Source: Bacillota bacterium (lineage in GTDB: Bacteria; Bacillota; Bacilli; Alicyclobacillales; SLC66). Taken from it: a DNA stretch of 64,000 nt. The translations under genes were made by a program, and so were the position numbers. Positions within the stretch are counted from its first letter, which is position 1. The number at the start of each line of letters is the position of its first letter. Shown here piece after piece: positions 1 through 9,061 of the stretch. Where the stretch lies: the NCBI GenBank assembly GCA_021820975.1, contig JAKADA010000005.1:53218-117217 (forward strand), read 5' to 3'. Under the pieces are notes generated by a model. It did not search any database and was not told the DNA's origin. It saw only the letters and a program-made list of their open reading frames with translations.

Positions 1-708
1 TTGGATCATTTATCCTTTGTCACTCGTGTTTTGCCCAACGGTATGCGTGTTGGACTAGAAAAAGCCATACTGCAAGTTGAATCGGGCTCGTTATCATGGA
101 TAACCAGTGCTATAATGGGTGTCAAAAATCTGATTGGCGGCCTTATTTCGGCATTTGTCGTGCCCTTTCTCGTCTTTTACTTGCTTAAGGATTATCGTCT
201 ATTTACAGGGCTTGTCGTGCGTTTGTTTAAGCGTAAATCACAAGATACCGTTGAACGTATCCTTCTTAACATCGACGAATCATTAGGTCGTTATGTACGT
301 GGTCAATTGCTTGTCATGGGGTTAGTGGGTGTAGCTACTCTTGCCGGACTTCTTCTGATTCATATGCAATATGCTTTGCTCCTTTCGTTGATCGTTGCCT
401 TGACGAACATCATTCCTTATGTTGGACCTTTTTTGGGCGCTGCACCCGCATTGTTTATGGCGTTTGGTGTTTCGAATGCCATGCTGTTAAAAGTCCTCTT
501 GGTTAACCTTGTCGTTCAACAATTAGAGGGTAATATTTTCTCGCCATGGATCATGGGTAAAACCATGAACTTACATCCCCTTCTTATTTTACTTGCCGTC
601 ATGCTAGCTGGAGAAGTTGGGGGAATTACAGGTTTGATCTTTGCAGTGCCTATTGTTGCCGTGATTAAGGTGATTGTGGATGAGGTACATCGAGAATCTC
701 GACCTTGA
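1..708 (+). CDS. yrrI: AI-2E family transporter, C-terminal part (YrrI type)
   Basis: This is the C-terminal 235 residues of a multi-pass membrane protein; the gene runs off the left edge, so the TTG at position 1 is only the first codon in view. Hydrophobic segments lie near residues 45-60, 100-125, 127-150 and 195-225. The stretch VVQQLEGNIFSPWIMGK followed by LHPLLILLAVMLAGE is the conserved C-terminal signature of the UPF0118/AI-2E exporter family. Known members export small solutes or signals or act as Na+(Li+)/H+ antiporters; the substrate cannot be told here. Lying just upstream of alaS matches yrrI in B. subtilis. Its stop codon overlaps the -35 box of the following 5S rRNA promoter. 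Confidence 0.85.
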   Translation: MDHLSFVTRVLPNGMRVGLEKAILQVESGSLSWITSAIMGVKNLIGGLISAFVVPFLVFYLLKDYRLFTGLVVRLFKRKSQDTVERILLNIDESLGRYVRGQLLVMGLVGVATLAGLLLIHMQYALLLSLIVALTNIIPYVGPFLGAAPALFMAFGVSNAMLLKVLLVNLVVQQLEGNIFSPWIMGKTMNLHPLLILLAVMLAGEVGGITGLIFAVPIVAVIKVIVDEVHRESRP

Positions 709-733
709 CATAGATTGTACTTTCATGTATATT
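705..733 (+). promoter_or_regulatory. Sigma-A promoter of the solitary 5S rRNA gene
   Basis: The -35 box TTGACA (705-710) is a perfect consensus match. After 17 bases comes the -10 box TATATT (728-733). The predicted start at about 740-742 coincides with the 5' end of the 5S rRNA, so the gene appears to be transcribed alone rather than from a 16S-23S-5S operon. The -35 box overlaps the yrrI stop codon. Confidence 0.85.
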
Positions 734-741
734 GTTTTTAG

Positions 742-861
742 TGCTTGGTGACCATGACGGAGGGGAAACACCCGTTCCCATCCCGAACACGACGGTTAAG
801 CCCTCCAGTGCCGATGGTACTTGGACCGCAGGGTCCTGGGAGAGTAGGACGTTGCCAGGCA
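742..861 (+). rRNA. rrf: 5S ribosomal RNA, solitary copy
   Basis: A 120-base 5S rRNA. It contains the conserved loop CCCGTTCCCATCCCGAACAC, the block GGTTAAGCCCTCCAGTGCCGA, and the 3' element GAGAGTAGGACGTTGCCAGGC. The ends pair: TGCTTGGTG at the 5' end against the GTTGCCAGGCA end. No 23S or 16S rRNA sequence lies beside it; the neighbours are yrrI and alaS. A consensus promoter precedes it and a strong terminator follows, so it is a self-contained transcription unit. Ends are set by helix I pairing and could shift by 1-2 bases. Confidence 0.97.
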
Positions 862-864
862 ATG

Positions 865-893
865 AAAAGCCCCTCTTTTATAGAGGGGCTTTT
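865..893 (+). terminator. Rho-independent terminator of the 5S rRNA
   Basis: The arms AAAAGCCCCTC and GAGGGGCTTTT form an 11-base-pair stem around a 7-base loop and end in a T run, three bases after the 5S 3' end. Confidence 0.92.
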
Positions 894-908
894 CTACTAT
901 CGAATAGG

Positions 909-938
909 TTGCAACTATAAAACGGGTTTTGGTATAGT
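909..938 (+). promoter_or_regulatory. Likely sigma-A promoter of alaS
   Basis: TTGCAA (909-914), an 18-base spacer and TATAGT (933-938) lie between the 5S terminator and alaS. The leader to the alaS start would be only about 18 bases, so there is no room for a T-box. Confidence 0.65.
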
Positions 939-962
939 TAATGCACGATCGGGGGTTTTTTG

Positions 963-3611
963 GTGAAAGCTAGTGAAGTTCGTCGAAAATATGTGGAGTT
1001 TTTCAGGGAAAAAGGGCATGAGATTGTACCTAGCGCAAGTTTGGTGCCGAAAGATGATGCATCCTTGCTATGGATTAATAGTGGCATGGCACCCTTAAAA
1101 CGCTATTTTGATGGGCGGGTGGTACCTGATAATCCCAGGTTGACCAATAGTCAAAAGTGCATTCGAACAAATGATATTGAAAATGTCGGGAAAACAGCGC
1201 GACATCATACGTTTTTTGAAATGTTGGGCAATTTTTCGATTGGTGATTACTTTAAGCGCGAGGCTATTCATTGGGCGTGGGAATTTCTTATCCAACGATT
1301 AATGATCGATGAAAGCAAATTATCGATTACGATTCATCCTGAGGATGATGAAGCTTATGCGATATGGCATAAGGAAATCGGCATCGCCGATGACAAAATT
1401 TTACGTTTAGAAGAGAACTTTTGGGATATTGGAGAGGGACCTTGTGGTCCGAATTCGGAAATCTTTTTTGACCGTGGTCCAAGTGTTGGTTGTGGTCGCG
1501 AAACATGTGATGCAAGCTGTGATTGTGATCGACATTTAGAAATCTGGAACCTTGTGTTTAGTCAATACAATCATAATCCGGACGGCTCCTACACACCGCT
1601 TCCGAAAAAGAACATTGATACAGGCATGGGTTTAGAGCGAACAACTTCTGTGCTGCAAGGCGTTAGTACGAATTATGACACGGATCTGTTTCAACCGATT
1701 ATTCAACAAGCTGCCGCACGGTTGCATATCCGTTATGGTGAAAAAGAAGAATGGGACGTTGCCTTAAAGGTTATTAGTGATCATCTTCGCGCAGTTGTTT
1801 TTTCGATTGCTGATGGTGTCTTGCCGAGCAACGAGGGGCGCGGCTATGTGATTCGCCGCCTATTGCGTAGGGCTGTTCGTCATGGAAAACAACAAGGTAT
1901 GGAGCAACCGTACCTCCATCAACTTGTCGGTGTTGTATCTGAAGTAATGGGAGATTATTACCCTGAATTGTTTGAGAAGCGTTCCTTTATCGAGACGGTT
2001 ATCAAGACGGAAGAAGAGCGTTTTTTCGAGACGCTAAGTGAAGGCGAGGCTTTGCTAGCGAAAGCCATTATGCAGGTTAAAGAAGCAGGCACCACTGTTC
2101 TTCACGGTGATCAAGTCTTTAAGTTGTATGATACGTACGGCTTTCCTGTTGATCTTACCGAGGAAATCGCACAAGAAAGTGGTATGACGATCGATCGTGA
2201 AGGCTTTTCACAAGCGCTTGAAAAACAACGAGCACGTGCAAGAAATGCGCGTCAAGACAACGACAGCATGCGTGTACAGACAACGGTACTAAGAGATCTT
2301 GATGTTAATAGCGAATTTGTCGGCTATACTACACCATCCGTTTCCGGTCATATCGTAGCTATGATGGCAGACGATATACTGTTGAAAGAAGCTTCACTAG
2401 GCGATCGAATCCAAGTAGTCTTAGATCGAACGCCATTTTATGCAGAAAGCGGCGGACAAGTTGCCGATCATGGAATTATCTTTGGTGAGAGTTTTGAACT
2501 TTTTGTGAAGGATGTGCAAAAAGCACCAAATGGGCAACATATTCATGATTGTGAAGTTTTCATGGGAACGCCTTGCGTAGGCGCGTCGGTAACGAGTACG
2601 ATTGATACCGTTCGCCGCTTTGACATTACCAAAAATCACACGGCGACTCATTTGATGCATAAGGCACTACGCGATGTATTGGGTACGCACGTTGCTCAGG
2701 CTGGGTCTCTCGTCGAAGATGAACGTTTGCGTTTTGACTTTTCTCATATCGGTGCTATGACAAAAGAAGACATGGATCGTGTGGAACGCTATGTCAATGA
2801 GCAAATTTGGCAAGATACCGCAGTTTCCACAGAACAAATGAATTTACAAGAAGCGAAGAATCTTGGAGCCATGGCGCTTTTCGGTGAAAAATACGGCGAT
2901 ATTGTGCGTGTTGTGAAGGTTGGTGCGTACTCGACAGAACTTTGTGGAGGATGTCACGTTGAACGTACAGGCCAGATCGGCATGTTCAAGTTAATTTCGG
3001 AAACGGGAATCGGCTCTGGTGTTCGCCGGATCGAGGCTGTAACGGGACGTTTTGCTTATGAGTATACGGTGGCTCAAGAAAAACTTTTATCTGCAGTTGC
3101 GGATAAATTGCATGCTAATCCATTACAAATACCTGATCGTCTGGATTCTGTTCTTGACCATGTCAAAGAACTTGAACGTCAAGCTAACAGTTTGACGGAT
3201 ACTGTGAGTCGTTTGGAATCTGTGCAATTACTTGCTTTAGTGGAACAAGTTGAAGATGAACAAATCCTTGTGACGCAGGTGGACAATAGAGATATCGATG
3301 CTTTACGCAATCTTGCTGATCAATTGCGGCAAAAGCAAGCAGACTTAGCGATTGTTCTTGGTTCTATCAAAGATGGACGGGTTGCGTTTGTGAGTGTCAT
3401 GCCGCAAAAGTGGCAAGCAAAAGGACTCCATGCAGGCAAATTAGTTAAAGAAGTAGCACAAATAGCGGGTGGCTCAGGCGGTGGAAGACCTGATCTGGCA
3501 CAGGCAGGCGCCAAGAGTCCCGAAAAGCTTCCTGAGGCATTACGTACGGCGAGAACCTTACTAAAAGAAGGTTTTTTACAAAGCATCTCGAATAGTAGCC
3601 AAAAGGCCTAG
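963..3611 (+). CDS. alaS: Alanyl-tRNA synthetase
   Basis: The protein charges tRNA-Ala with alanine in the cytoplasm and hydrolyses mischarged Ser/Gly-tRNA. It is full length at about 882 residues. The class II catalytic core comes first (MKASEVRRKY, then RHHTFFEMLGNFSIGDYF). Next is the editing domain with HTATH near residue 558 and CGGCHVERTG near residue 660, the usual zinc-binding H-x3-H / C-x3-H set. The C-terminal DHHA1-like domain carries the glycine-rich GGSGGGRPDLAQAG. I chose GTG at 963 because GGGGG lies seven bases upstream and family members begin MKAS; TTG at 960 would add one residue. The gene leads the alaS-yrzL-ruvX-yrzB-mltG cluster found in most Bacilli. Confidence 0.98.
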   Translation: MKASEVRRKYVEFFREKGHEIVPSASLVPKDDASLLWINSGMAPLKRYFDGRVVPDNPRLTNSQKCIRTNDIENVGKTARHHTFFEMLGNFSIGDYFKREAIHWAWEFLIQRLMIDESKLSITIHPEDDEAYAIWHKEIGIADDKILRLEENFWDIGEGPCGPNSEIFFDRGPSVGCGRETCDASCDCDRHLEIWNLVFSQYNHNPDGSYTPLPKKNIDTGMGLERTTSVLQGVSTNYDTDLFQPIIQQAAARLHIRYGEKEEWDVALKVISDHLRAVVFSIADGVLPSNEGRGYVIRRLLRRAVRHGKQQGMEQPYLHQLVGVVSEVMGDYYPELFEKRSFIETVIKTEEERFFETLSEGEALLAKAIMQVKEAGTTVLHGDQVFKLYDTYGFPVDLTEEIAQESGMTIDREGFSQALEKQRARARNARQDNDSMRVQTTVLRDLDVNSEFVGYTTPSVSGHIVAMMADDILLKEASLGDRIQVVLDRTPFYAESGGQVADHGIIFGESFELFVKDVQKAPNGQHIHDCEVFMGTPCVGASVTSTIDTVRRFDITKNHTATHLMHKALRDVLGTHVAQAGSLVEDERLRFDFSHIGAMTKEDMDRVERYVNEQIWQDTAVSTEQMNLQEAKNLGAMALFGEKYGDIVRVVKVGAYSTELCGGCHVERTGQIGMFKLISETGIGSGVRRIEAVTGRFAYEYTVAQEKLLSAVADKLHANPLQIPDRLDSVLDHVKELERQANSLTDTVSRLESVQLLALVEQVEDEQILVTQVDNRDIDALRNLADQLRQKQADLAIVLGSIKDGRVAFVSVMPQKWQAKGLHAGKLVKEVAQIAGGSGGGRPDLAQAGAKSPEKLPEALRTARTLLKEGFLQSISNSSQKA

Positions 3612-3639
3612 AATGTTTTAGGCAAAGAGGTGTGAGCTA

Positions 3640-3900
3640 ATGTCATCTTTTGATGAAACGATGCACTTTCCTGCCAGACCCGATGGACAGTCGCGAGCTG
3701 AACGGGCACTTTTATTGGCTTATGAGGCCTTAGTTGATAAAGGTTACAATCCAATCCATCAAATTTCCGGGTATCTCTTGTCAGGCGATCCAGCTTATAT
3801 CACAAGCCATAAAGATGCCAGAGATGTCATTCGTCAGGTGGAACGTGATGATCTTATCGAGGAGTTGGTAAGAGCTTATGTTCTTGCAAGGTTACCATGA
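3640..3900 (+). CDS. yrzL: IreB-family regulatory phosphoprotein (UPF0297, YrzL)
   Basis: An 86-residue soluble protein of the UPF0297/IreB family. The signature is seen in [20 protein letters not shown] and [18 protein letters not shown]. In Enterococcus, IreB is phosphorylated by the PASTA kinase IreK and restrains cephalosporin resistance; the role here is inferred from family membership only. An AGAGGTG ribosome-binding site sits 7-8 bases before the ATG. The stop codon overlaps the start of ruvX (ATGA), indicating translational coupling. Confidence 0.93.
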   Translation: MSSFDETMHFPARPDGQSRAERALLLAYEALVDKGYNPIHQISGYLLSGDPAYITSHKDARDVIRQVERDDLIEELVRAYVLARLP

Positions 3901-4313
3901 GGCAGATGGGAATTGACTACGGCGATGTGCGAATCGGCATCGCATTAAGCGATCTGCTAGGAATTACAGCACAGTCGTTTACCGTGATTGATCGTAACAA
4001 AACACCGGATATCATGCAAACTATTGCAACGATTGTAGCGGAACAAGATGTTGGTGAAATTGTTGTTGGTTGGCCGAAAAACATGAATGGAACACTCGGC
4101 GAGCGCGCTCAAAAAACGGCTGCGTTCGTCGAGGAATTAGAACAACGCTTCGCGTTACCGATTCATTTGATGGATGAACGGTTATCCACAGTTGGAGCTC
4201 ATCGTTTGCTATCAGAAGGTGATGTGAAGAGCAAGAAGCGTAAGAAAGTGGTTGACAAAATTGCGGCTGCGCTCATACTACAAGCGTATATGGATAAAAG
4301 GGGGAGATCATGA
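3897..4313 (+). CDS. ruvX: Holliday junction resolvase-like RuvX/YqgF
   Basis: A 138-residue RNase H-fold protein. The N-terminal motif [16 protein letters not shown] carries the first catalytic Asp, [10 protein letters not shown] follows, and [13 protein letters not shown] carries the second acidic site. The family was first described as a Holliday junction resolvase and also acts in 16S rRNA 5'-end maturation (YqgF). The ATG at 3897 overlaps the yrzL stop; a second in-frame ATG at 3906 is possible. The 3' end overlaps yrzB by four bases. Confidence 0.95.
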   Translation: MRQMGIDYGDVRIGIALSDLLGITAQSFTVIDRNKTPDIMQTIATIVAEQDVGEIVVGWPKNMNGTLGERAQKTAAFVEELEQRFALPIHLMDERLSTVGAHRLLSEGDVKSKKRKKVVDKIAAALILQAYMDKRGRS

Positions 4314-4585
4314 TGCTCGATGATTTGTTACAGGGCTTAGTGGTTTTGACCGACGAGTCTGGAAATGAAGAAGAGTATCGTGTATTGCGTGTGGCGGAAC
4401 TAGAGGGTAATCACTATGCATTACTCCAATCTGTTGTCGTCCACGATGAAGAACCGATTATTTTGCGTGTGGAAGGCGATGTCGAAGGTGATGCGGCTTC
4501 CTTGGTTGGAATTGATGATGATGACGAATGGGACCGCGTGGCTGAGGTTTTCGATGCACTTTTATTTGATTTGGATGAGGATTAG
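4310..4585 (+). CDS. yrzB: DUF1292 family protein (YrzB)
   Basis: A small, strongly acidic 91-residue protein of the DUF1292 family with the typical opening LTDESGNEEEYRVL, a middle YALLQSVV segment and an Asp-rich C terminus (GIDDDDEWDRVAEVFDAL). Function is unknown in all members. ATG codons lie at 4310 (overlapping the ruvX stop) and 4313; the GGGGGAG ribosome-binding site is better spaced for 4313, so one residue at the N terminus is uncertain. The place between ruvX and mltG is conserved in Bacilli. Confidence 0.9.
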   Translation: MMLDDLLQGLVVLTDESGNEEEYRVLRVAELEGNHYALLQSVVVHDEEPIILRVEGDVEGDAASLVGIDDDDEWDRVAEVFDALLFDLDED

Positions 4586-4591
4586 GGACAA

Positions 4592-5689
4592 TTGTCACTT
4601 ATGCGTATCGTAAAAAAGAAATGGTTTATCAGCCTAGTCGGTGTACTGGTTGTCGTTGTTTTTTTAGTTACGTACTGGCTGGTGGAGACCTCGGTAAAAC
4701 CACAGGGGTTATCACGTAAAACTTGGGTATCGATTCCTGCAGGTACGTCAACATCAGAAATAGCTTCCATTTTGGAAAAGCACCATGTCATTACGAATGG
4801 TTTCTTTTTTCGTCTTTATTTGTATGTGACAGGTAATGCCTCAAACCTTCAGGCAGGTGATTACAGATTTACTCATGCGTTAACCTTGCCACAGGTTGTT
4901 AATGAACTCAGAGTTGGCGCTGTCATGTACAATACGATATCGGTCACTATTCCTGAAGGATACACCGTTAGGCAGATTGCAGATGTTTTGGCGAAAAATG
5001 GAATCGTATCTAAAACAGCTTTTATGGCTGAAGTCCATAAGGGACAGTTTTCATTTGATTTTTTACCAAAGCTAGGTAGCCAAAACAAACTGGTACGTGA
5101 TCGACTCGAAGGATATCTCTTCCCTGATACTTATGATTTTCTTCGACACGAACCAGCCTATGATGTCATCACAACGATGCTTCAGGAAACAAACAAGGTT
5201 TTTTCTCCTCGTTTGATGACACGAATTAAACAGATGCACACGAGCGTCACGCGTATATTGACGATCGCTTCGATGATTGAGCGGGAGGCGGAACTCAATA
5301 AAGAGCGACCAATTATTGCAAGTGTTATTTATAATCGACTTAAGATCAATATGAAGTTACAAATTGATGCCACCGTGGAGTACGCCTTAGGCGGTGTACT
5401 TAACTTGACGGATGCCGACCTGACGGTGAATAACCCCTATAATACGTATGTTCATCATGGCCTTCCTCCGGGACCTATTGCAAATCCTGGGCTCTTATCC
5501 ATAGAAGCTGCACTTCACCCTGCAAAGACGAATTATTATTTTTATGTAGCAAAATTCAATGGTAGTGGCGGTCATTATTTTTCAACAACATTTGCACAAC
5601 AACTTGCCAATGAGGTAAAAAGTCAGCAAAATTATACACGCTATGAACGGGGGTTATCTTCTCCTCCGCATTCCGTGCACAAACCATAA
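4592..5689 (+). CDS. mltG: Endolytic peptidoglycan transglycosylase MltG
   Basis: A YceG-family membrane-anchored lytic transglycosylase that cleaves nascent glycan strands and so sets their length. There is one N-terminal transmembrane helix (about residues 10-31), a LysM-like region ([20 protein letters not shown]), and the catalytic domain. That domain holds [20 protein letters not shown] with the family's catalytic Glu, [21 protein letters not shown], and [20 protein letters not shown]. About 365 residues is normal. The start is uncertain: TTG at 4592 has an AGGGA only three bases away, while ATG at 4601 has it at twelve. It closes the alaS cluster. Confidence 0.95.
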   Translation: MSLMRIVKKKWFISLVGVLVVVVFLVTYWLVETSVKPQGLSRKTWVSIPAGTSTSEIASILEKHHVITNGFFFRLYLYVTGNASNLQAGDYRFTHALTLPQVVNELRVGAVMYNTISVTIPEGYTVRQIADVLAKNGIVSKTAFMAEVHKGQFSFDFLPKLGSQNKLVRDRLEGYLFPDTYDFLRHEPAYDVITTMLQETNKVFSPRLMTRIKQMHTSVTRILTIASMIEREAELNKERPIIASVIYNRLKINMKLQIDATVEYALGGVLNLTDADLTVNNPYNTYVHHGLPPGPIANPGLLSIEAALHPAKTNYYFYVAKFNGSGGHYFSTTFAQQLANEVKSQQNYTRYERGLSSPPHSVHKP

Positions 5690-5742
5690 CATGTTCAGTG
5701 TCCCGTTTGCATAGGTTTTACCGCACACGGGAGGTGACACAT

Positions 5743-6438
5743 ATGGCTTTATTTACAATGCTGGCTCTCTTGGTTCGTGAATTGACAGTCTTTGTTTCGT
5801 ATGTAAAAAATCACACGTTTCCTCAGCCTTTACAAGCAGCTCAAGAAGAAGAAGCGCTAGCACGCTGGAAACAAGGGGACATGAACGCAAGAAATACGCT
5901 CATTGAACACAACCTTCGTCTCGTGGCACATATCGTAAAAAAGTATGATCAAGGGAAAGTGGATTCGGAAGATCTGATTTCCATTGGGACGATCGGGCTT
6001 ATTAAAGGTATTCAAACGTTTAATGCTGATAAAGGGGTTCGCCTTGCTACGTACGCTGCGCGTTGTATTGAAAATGAAATTTTAATGCATATGAGAGCAC
6101 AAAAAAAGGTTAACAAAGATGTTTCTATCCATGAACCGATTGGACAGGATAAAGAAGGCAATGAGGTATCTTTACTGGATATCTTAGGGGGAGATGGTGA
6201 AGAGGAGATTGTGGAACTCATTCAATTTCGCATGGATCGGGACCAAGTCTATGATGGGCTTCGTGTGTTGACAGATCGCGAGCGCGACATCATTTGGGCT
6301 CGTTTTGGCTTGCCTTATGGGCACGAAAAAACACAGCGAGAGATTGCGCGTGAACTTGGCATTAGTCGCTCGTATGTGTCTCGTATTGAAAAAAGGGCGC
6401 TGGAGAAATTGCAAGAACAGTTTCATAAGAAACCTTGA
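5743..6438 (+). CDS. sigK: Mother-cell sporulation sigma factor, pro-sigma-K
   Basis: A complete 231-residue sigma-70 factor of the SigK type, uninterrupted by any skin-like element. It starts with a hydrophobic pro-sequence [19 protein letters not shown] followed by [11 protein letters not shown]. By comparison with B. subtilis pro-sigma-K, SpoIVFB would cut between Ser19 and Tyr20. Region 2 is seen in [15 protein letters not shown] and [19 protein letters not shown], region 4 in [23 protein letters not shown] at 5743 is chosen because GGGAGGTGA ends six bases upstream; an upstream start at 5698 would spoil the pro-sequence. The family drives late mother-cell transcription (coat, cortex). 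It lies between mltG and yqeG. Confidence 0.96.
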   Translation: MALFTMLALLVRELTVFVSYVKNHTFPQPLQAAQEEEALARWKQGDMNARNTLIEHNLRLVAHIVKKYDQGKVDSEDLISIGTIGLIKGIQTFNADKGVRLATYAARCIENEILMHMRAQKKVNKDVSIHEPIGQDKEGNEVSLLDILGGDGEEEIVELIQFRMDRDQVYDGLRVLTDRERDIIWARFGLPYGHEKTQREIARELGISRSYVSRIEKRALEKLQEQFHKKP

Positions 6439-6499
6439 CTTTTGCTTTCACTTGACTTTCTGTGGTACGATTGAGCGTATTGAAGCTAAGGACGGGATG

Positions 6500-7072
6500 A
6501 TGGAATTGTTCAAGAGACTGTATCCTACGGAGTACGTCTCATCCATTTATCACATCGATATATCGAGATTATGGGATGAAGGCAAGCGAGCGATTATTAC
6601 CGATTTGGACAATACGTTGGTCAAATGGAATGCCCCATCTGCAACACCTAAATTGGTTTCGTGGCTTAAAATGGTACAGGATACAGGATTTAAAGTGTGC
6701 ATCTTATCGAATAATGATCGTTTGCGCGTGACGGAATTTGCAAAACCACTTGGTCTAAATGCACTAGACATGGCAAGAAAGCCACGACATCAGGGGTTTG
6801 AGCGTGCGCTTCATTTACTGCAAGTGAGCGCTAAAGAAACAGTCATGATTGGTGATCAGGTTTTTACGGACATCCTAGGCGGCAATCGGATGGGCATGTA
6901 TACCGTACTCGTGGTACCTATTCACGAACAAGAATTTATCGGTACTCGTGTGATGCGGCGCATGGAACGGATTGTGTTGCGCCGCATACCGTTGTCACAG
7001 CATGCTGAATATTTTTTGTATGATAGCAATCAACCATCGAAGGATCTACCGAAAGGGCGGAACGATTTGTGA
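6500..7072 (+). CDS. yqeG: YqeG family HAD-type phosphatase
   Basis: A 190-residue HAD-superfamily protein. Motif I is IITDLDNTLVKW with the nucleophile Asp, motif II is CILSNND, and the terminal motif is VMIGDQVFTDILGGN. Members are called YqeG IIIA-type phosphatases; the substrate is unknown. ATG at 6500 is seven bases after AAGGA; ATG at 6497 is an alternative. Two TTGACT boxes occur just upstream (6435 and 6452) but I see no convincing -10, so the promoter is unclear. It begins the yqeG-yqeM run, and its last bases overlap yqeH. Confidence 0.92.
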   Translation: MELFKRLYPTEYVSSIYHIDISRLWDEGKRAIITDLDNTLVKWNAPSATPKLVSWLKMVQDTGFKVCILSNNDRLRVTEFAKPLGLNALDMARKPRHQGFERALHLLQVSAKETVMIGDQVFTDILGGNRMGMYTVLVVPIHEQEFIGTRVMRRMERIVLRRIPLSQHAEYFLYDSNQPSKDLPKGRNDL

Positions 7073-8199
7073 GTATGGTATGCACCGGTTGCGGTACACC
7101 GCTGCAAATGGATGATGAACAAGAACGAGGTTATGTTACGGCAGAAGCGTTTATGCGAGAACATCCGCTATGCCAACGCTGCTATCGATTAATTCATTAT
7201 GGGCAATTAGCCAAAGCCAATGTAACACAAGAGGAATATCGTACTGCTGTTATGCGCGTCTTAGCGAAACCTTCCTTAGTTTTGTATGTAGTGGATTTAT
7301 TTGACTTTAACGGTAGTCTTGTACGGGGAATGGCTGGTGTGCTTAAAAATCATGAAGTTGTCTTAGTAGCAAATAAGTACGATTTGCTTCCGCATGGGAC
7401 AAGTATGGACAAGGTTGCTTCTTGGCTGTGGCGAGAAGCTCGTCGTGCAGGGCTTGAACCCAAACAAATCCATCTTGTAAGTGCTAAAAATGGGTTTGGC
7501 ATGGATTCTGTGGTTATAAACGTGCAGGAACGCTCACGTAATCGTAATGTTGTTGTGATGGGTATGGCCAACGTCGGTAAATCAAGTGTCTTAAATAGTC
7601 TTATGCGAGCCTTAGACCCTGAAGATCAAACGGACTCCTTTACGACAAGTCCTTTTCCAGGTACAACATTAGGTGCTTTGACCATGAAAATGAAAAGCAC
7701 GGGTATTGTGATTACGGATACGCCTGGTCTTTTAGGTACATTTCGTTTGCAAGATCGGGTTTGTACAGACTCATTAAAGCAAATTGTGCCAAAAGATCGT
7801 ATTCGTCCGCGAAATTATCAGTTGAATGTTTCTCAAACCCTGTTTTTAGCGGGACTTGTAAGAATGGATTTTATCGGTGGACAGGCACAACCATTTGTCG
7901 TCTATGCTGCCAATCAACTCTATATTCACCGTACAAAATTGGAGAATGCTGACTATGTATACAAAAGTCAAGTGGGCAAACTGCTCACTCCGCCATGTGA
8001 AACTTGTGATACGAGTTTGCGTCAACTCGTTAGTAAACGGGTAGGATTTAAAGAGGGCAGACCGGTCGATGTTGTCATTCCGGGATTAGGATGGATTCGT
8101 TTAAGTGGCAAAGAAGTGCAACTCGTTGTTCATTATCCTCAAGGTGTGGAAATCGCAGTGCGCCCAGCTTTGATTGGAAATGGACGCGTACGGGTATGA
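7069..8199 (+). CDS. yqeH: Circularly permuted ribosome biogenesis GTPase YqeH
   Basis: The protein is needed for 30S subunit assembly. It has an N-terminal zinc finger (CTGCG and CQRCYRLIHY) and then a permuted GTPase domain in the order G4-G5-G1-G2-G3. G4 is NKYD near residue 102, G5 is VSAKNGFG, G1 is GMANVGKSS near residue 165, and G3 is DTPG. The C-terminal domain contains CETCDTSL, another possible metal site. Length 376 is normal. The GTG start at 7069 overlaps the yqeG stop and follows GGGCGGA by seven bases. The stop overlaps aroE. Confidence 0.96.
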   Translation: MSMVCTGCGTPLQMDDEQERGYVTAEAFMREHPLCQRCYRLIHYGQLAKANVTQEEYRTAVMRVLAKPSLVLYVVDLFDFNGSLVRGMAGVLKNHEVVLVANKYDLLPHGTSMDKVASWLWREARRAGLEPKQIHLVSAKNGFGMDSVVINVQERSRNRNVVVMGMANVGKSSVLNSLMRALDPEDQTDSFTTSPFPGTTLGALTMKMKSTGIVITDTPGLLGTFRLQDRVCTDSLKQIVPKDRIRPRNYQLNVSQTLFLAGLVRMDFIGGQAQPFVVYAANQLYIHRTKLENADYVYKSQVGKLLTPPCETCDTSLRQLVSKRVGFKEGRPVDVVIPGLGWIRLSGKEVQLVVHYPQGVEIAVRPALIGNGRVRV

Positions 8200-9044
8200 G
8201 ACAATATGATCGGCTTGCTGTCTTAGGGCATCCTGCCGCGCATTCTCTTTCACCAATCATGCACAGGGCTGCTTATGAGGCGCTTGGTCTTTCAGCAACG
8301 TATACGGCAATCGATGTATTACCTAGTGATTTGCCACGTGTTCTTCAAAGCATGCCTAAGTTTGGCTATCGTGGTTGCAACCTGACGATTCCTCATAAAG
8401 AAGCAGCCCTGCCACTCATGGCACAGTATTCGTCTCGCGCTAAACGAATTGGTGCGGTCAATACAGTCACCTGTCGCGATGAAAAGCTTTATGGTGACAA
8501 TACCGATGGAGAAGGTTGGCTAAGCTCTTTTAAAAGGGAGACAGGCTCTGATGTGTTTGGGTTGCATGCTGTGGTGATCGGATCTGGAGGAGCTGCCAGG
8601 GCTATTATTGATGCACTGCTTTCAAACGGATGTGAACATGTAACGCTTGCCAATCGTACACTTAAGCGTGCCAATCAGTTACAACAAGCATTTCTAGCTT
8701 ATTATGATATAGCCAAACTTACGACGTGTTCTCTTGATCGTGTTGATTTGTCTGTTGCTGATCTTGTAGTCAATACAACATCTGTAGGTCTTGTCGGTGA
8801 ATTGCAAGATCATCTTCCTGTTTCACTAAGTACCTTACGCATGGGGACTATCGTGAGTGACATTGTGTATCGACCACGACATACGAAGTTCTTACAGGAA
8901 GCTTGTGCTCGCGGTGCAACGATACATGAAGGCATTGGGATGCTCGTGCATCAAGGTGCTTTAGCCGTTGAGCAATGGTTTGATGTACAGGCGCCGATCG
9001 AAGTGATGCGTTATGCTGTTTGTGATGTTTTGGATGGATCTTAA
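8196..9044 (+). CDS. aroE: Shikimate dehydrogenase
   Basis: The enzyme reduces 3-dehydroshikimate to shikimate with NADPH in aromatic amino acid synthesis. It is 282 residues long. Substrate-binding motifs are LGHPAAHSLSPIMHRAAYEA and NLTIPHKEAA (catalytic Lys), GAVNTV and NTDGEGW. The NADP site is GSGGAARAI followed by LANRTLKRA. The ATG overlaps the yqeH stop (ATGA) and has no strong ribosome-binding site of its own, so translational coupling is likely. A longer upstream reading frame would only duplicate yqeH sequence. Confidence 0.96.
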   Translation: MRQYDRLAVLGHPAAHSLSPIMHRAAYEALGLSATYTAIDVLPSDLPRVLQSMPKFGYRGCNLTIPHKEAALPLMAQYSSRAKRIGAVNTVTCRDEKLYGDNTDGEGWLSSFKRETGSDVFGLHAVVIGSGGAARAIIDALLSNGCEHVTLANRTLKRANQLQQAFLAYYDIAKLTTCSLDRVDLSVADLVVNTTSVGLVGELQDHLPVSLSTLRMGTIVSDIVYRPRHTKFLQEACARGATIHEGIGMLVHQGALAVEQWFDVQAPIEVMRYAVCDVLDGS

Positions 9045-9061
9045 GGGAGGATCATGAAAAC

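Noticed and set aside
909..962. T-box leader for alaS
   Set aside because: The leader from the likely promoter to the start is about 18 bases, too short for a T-box.
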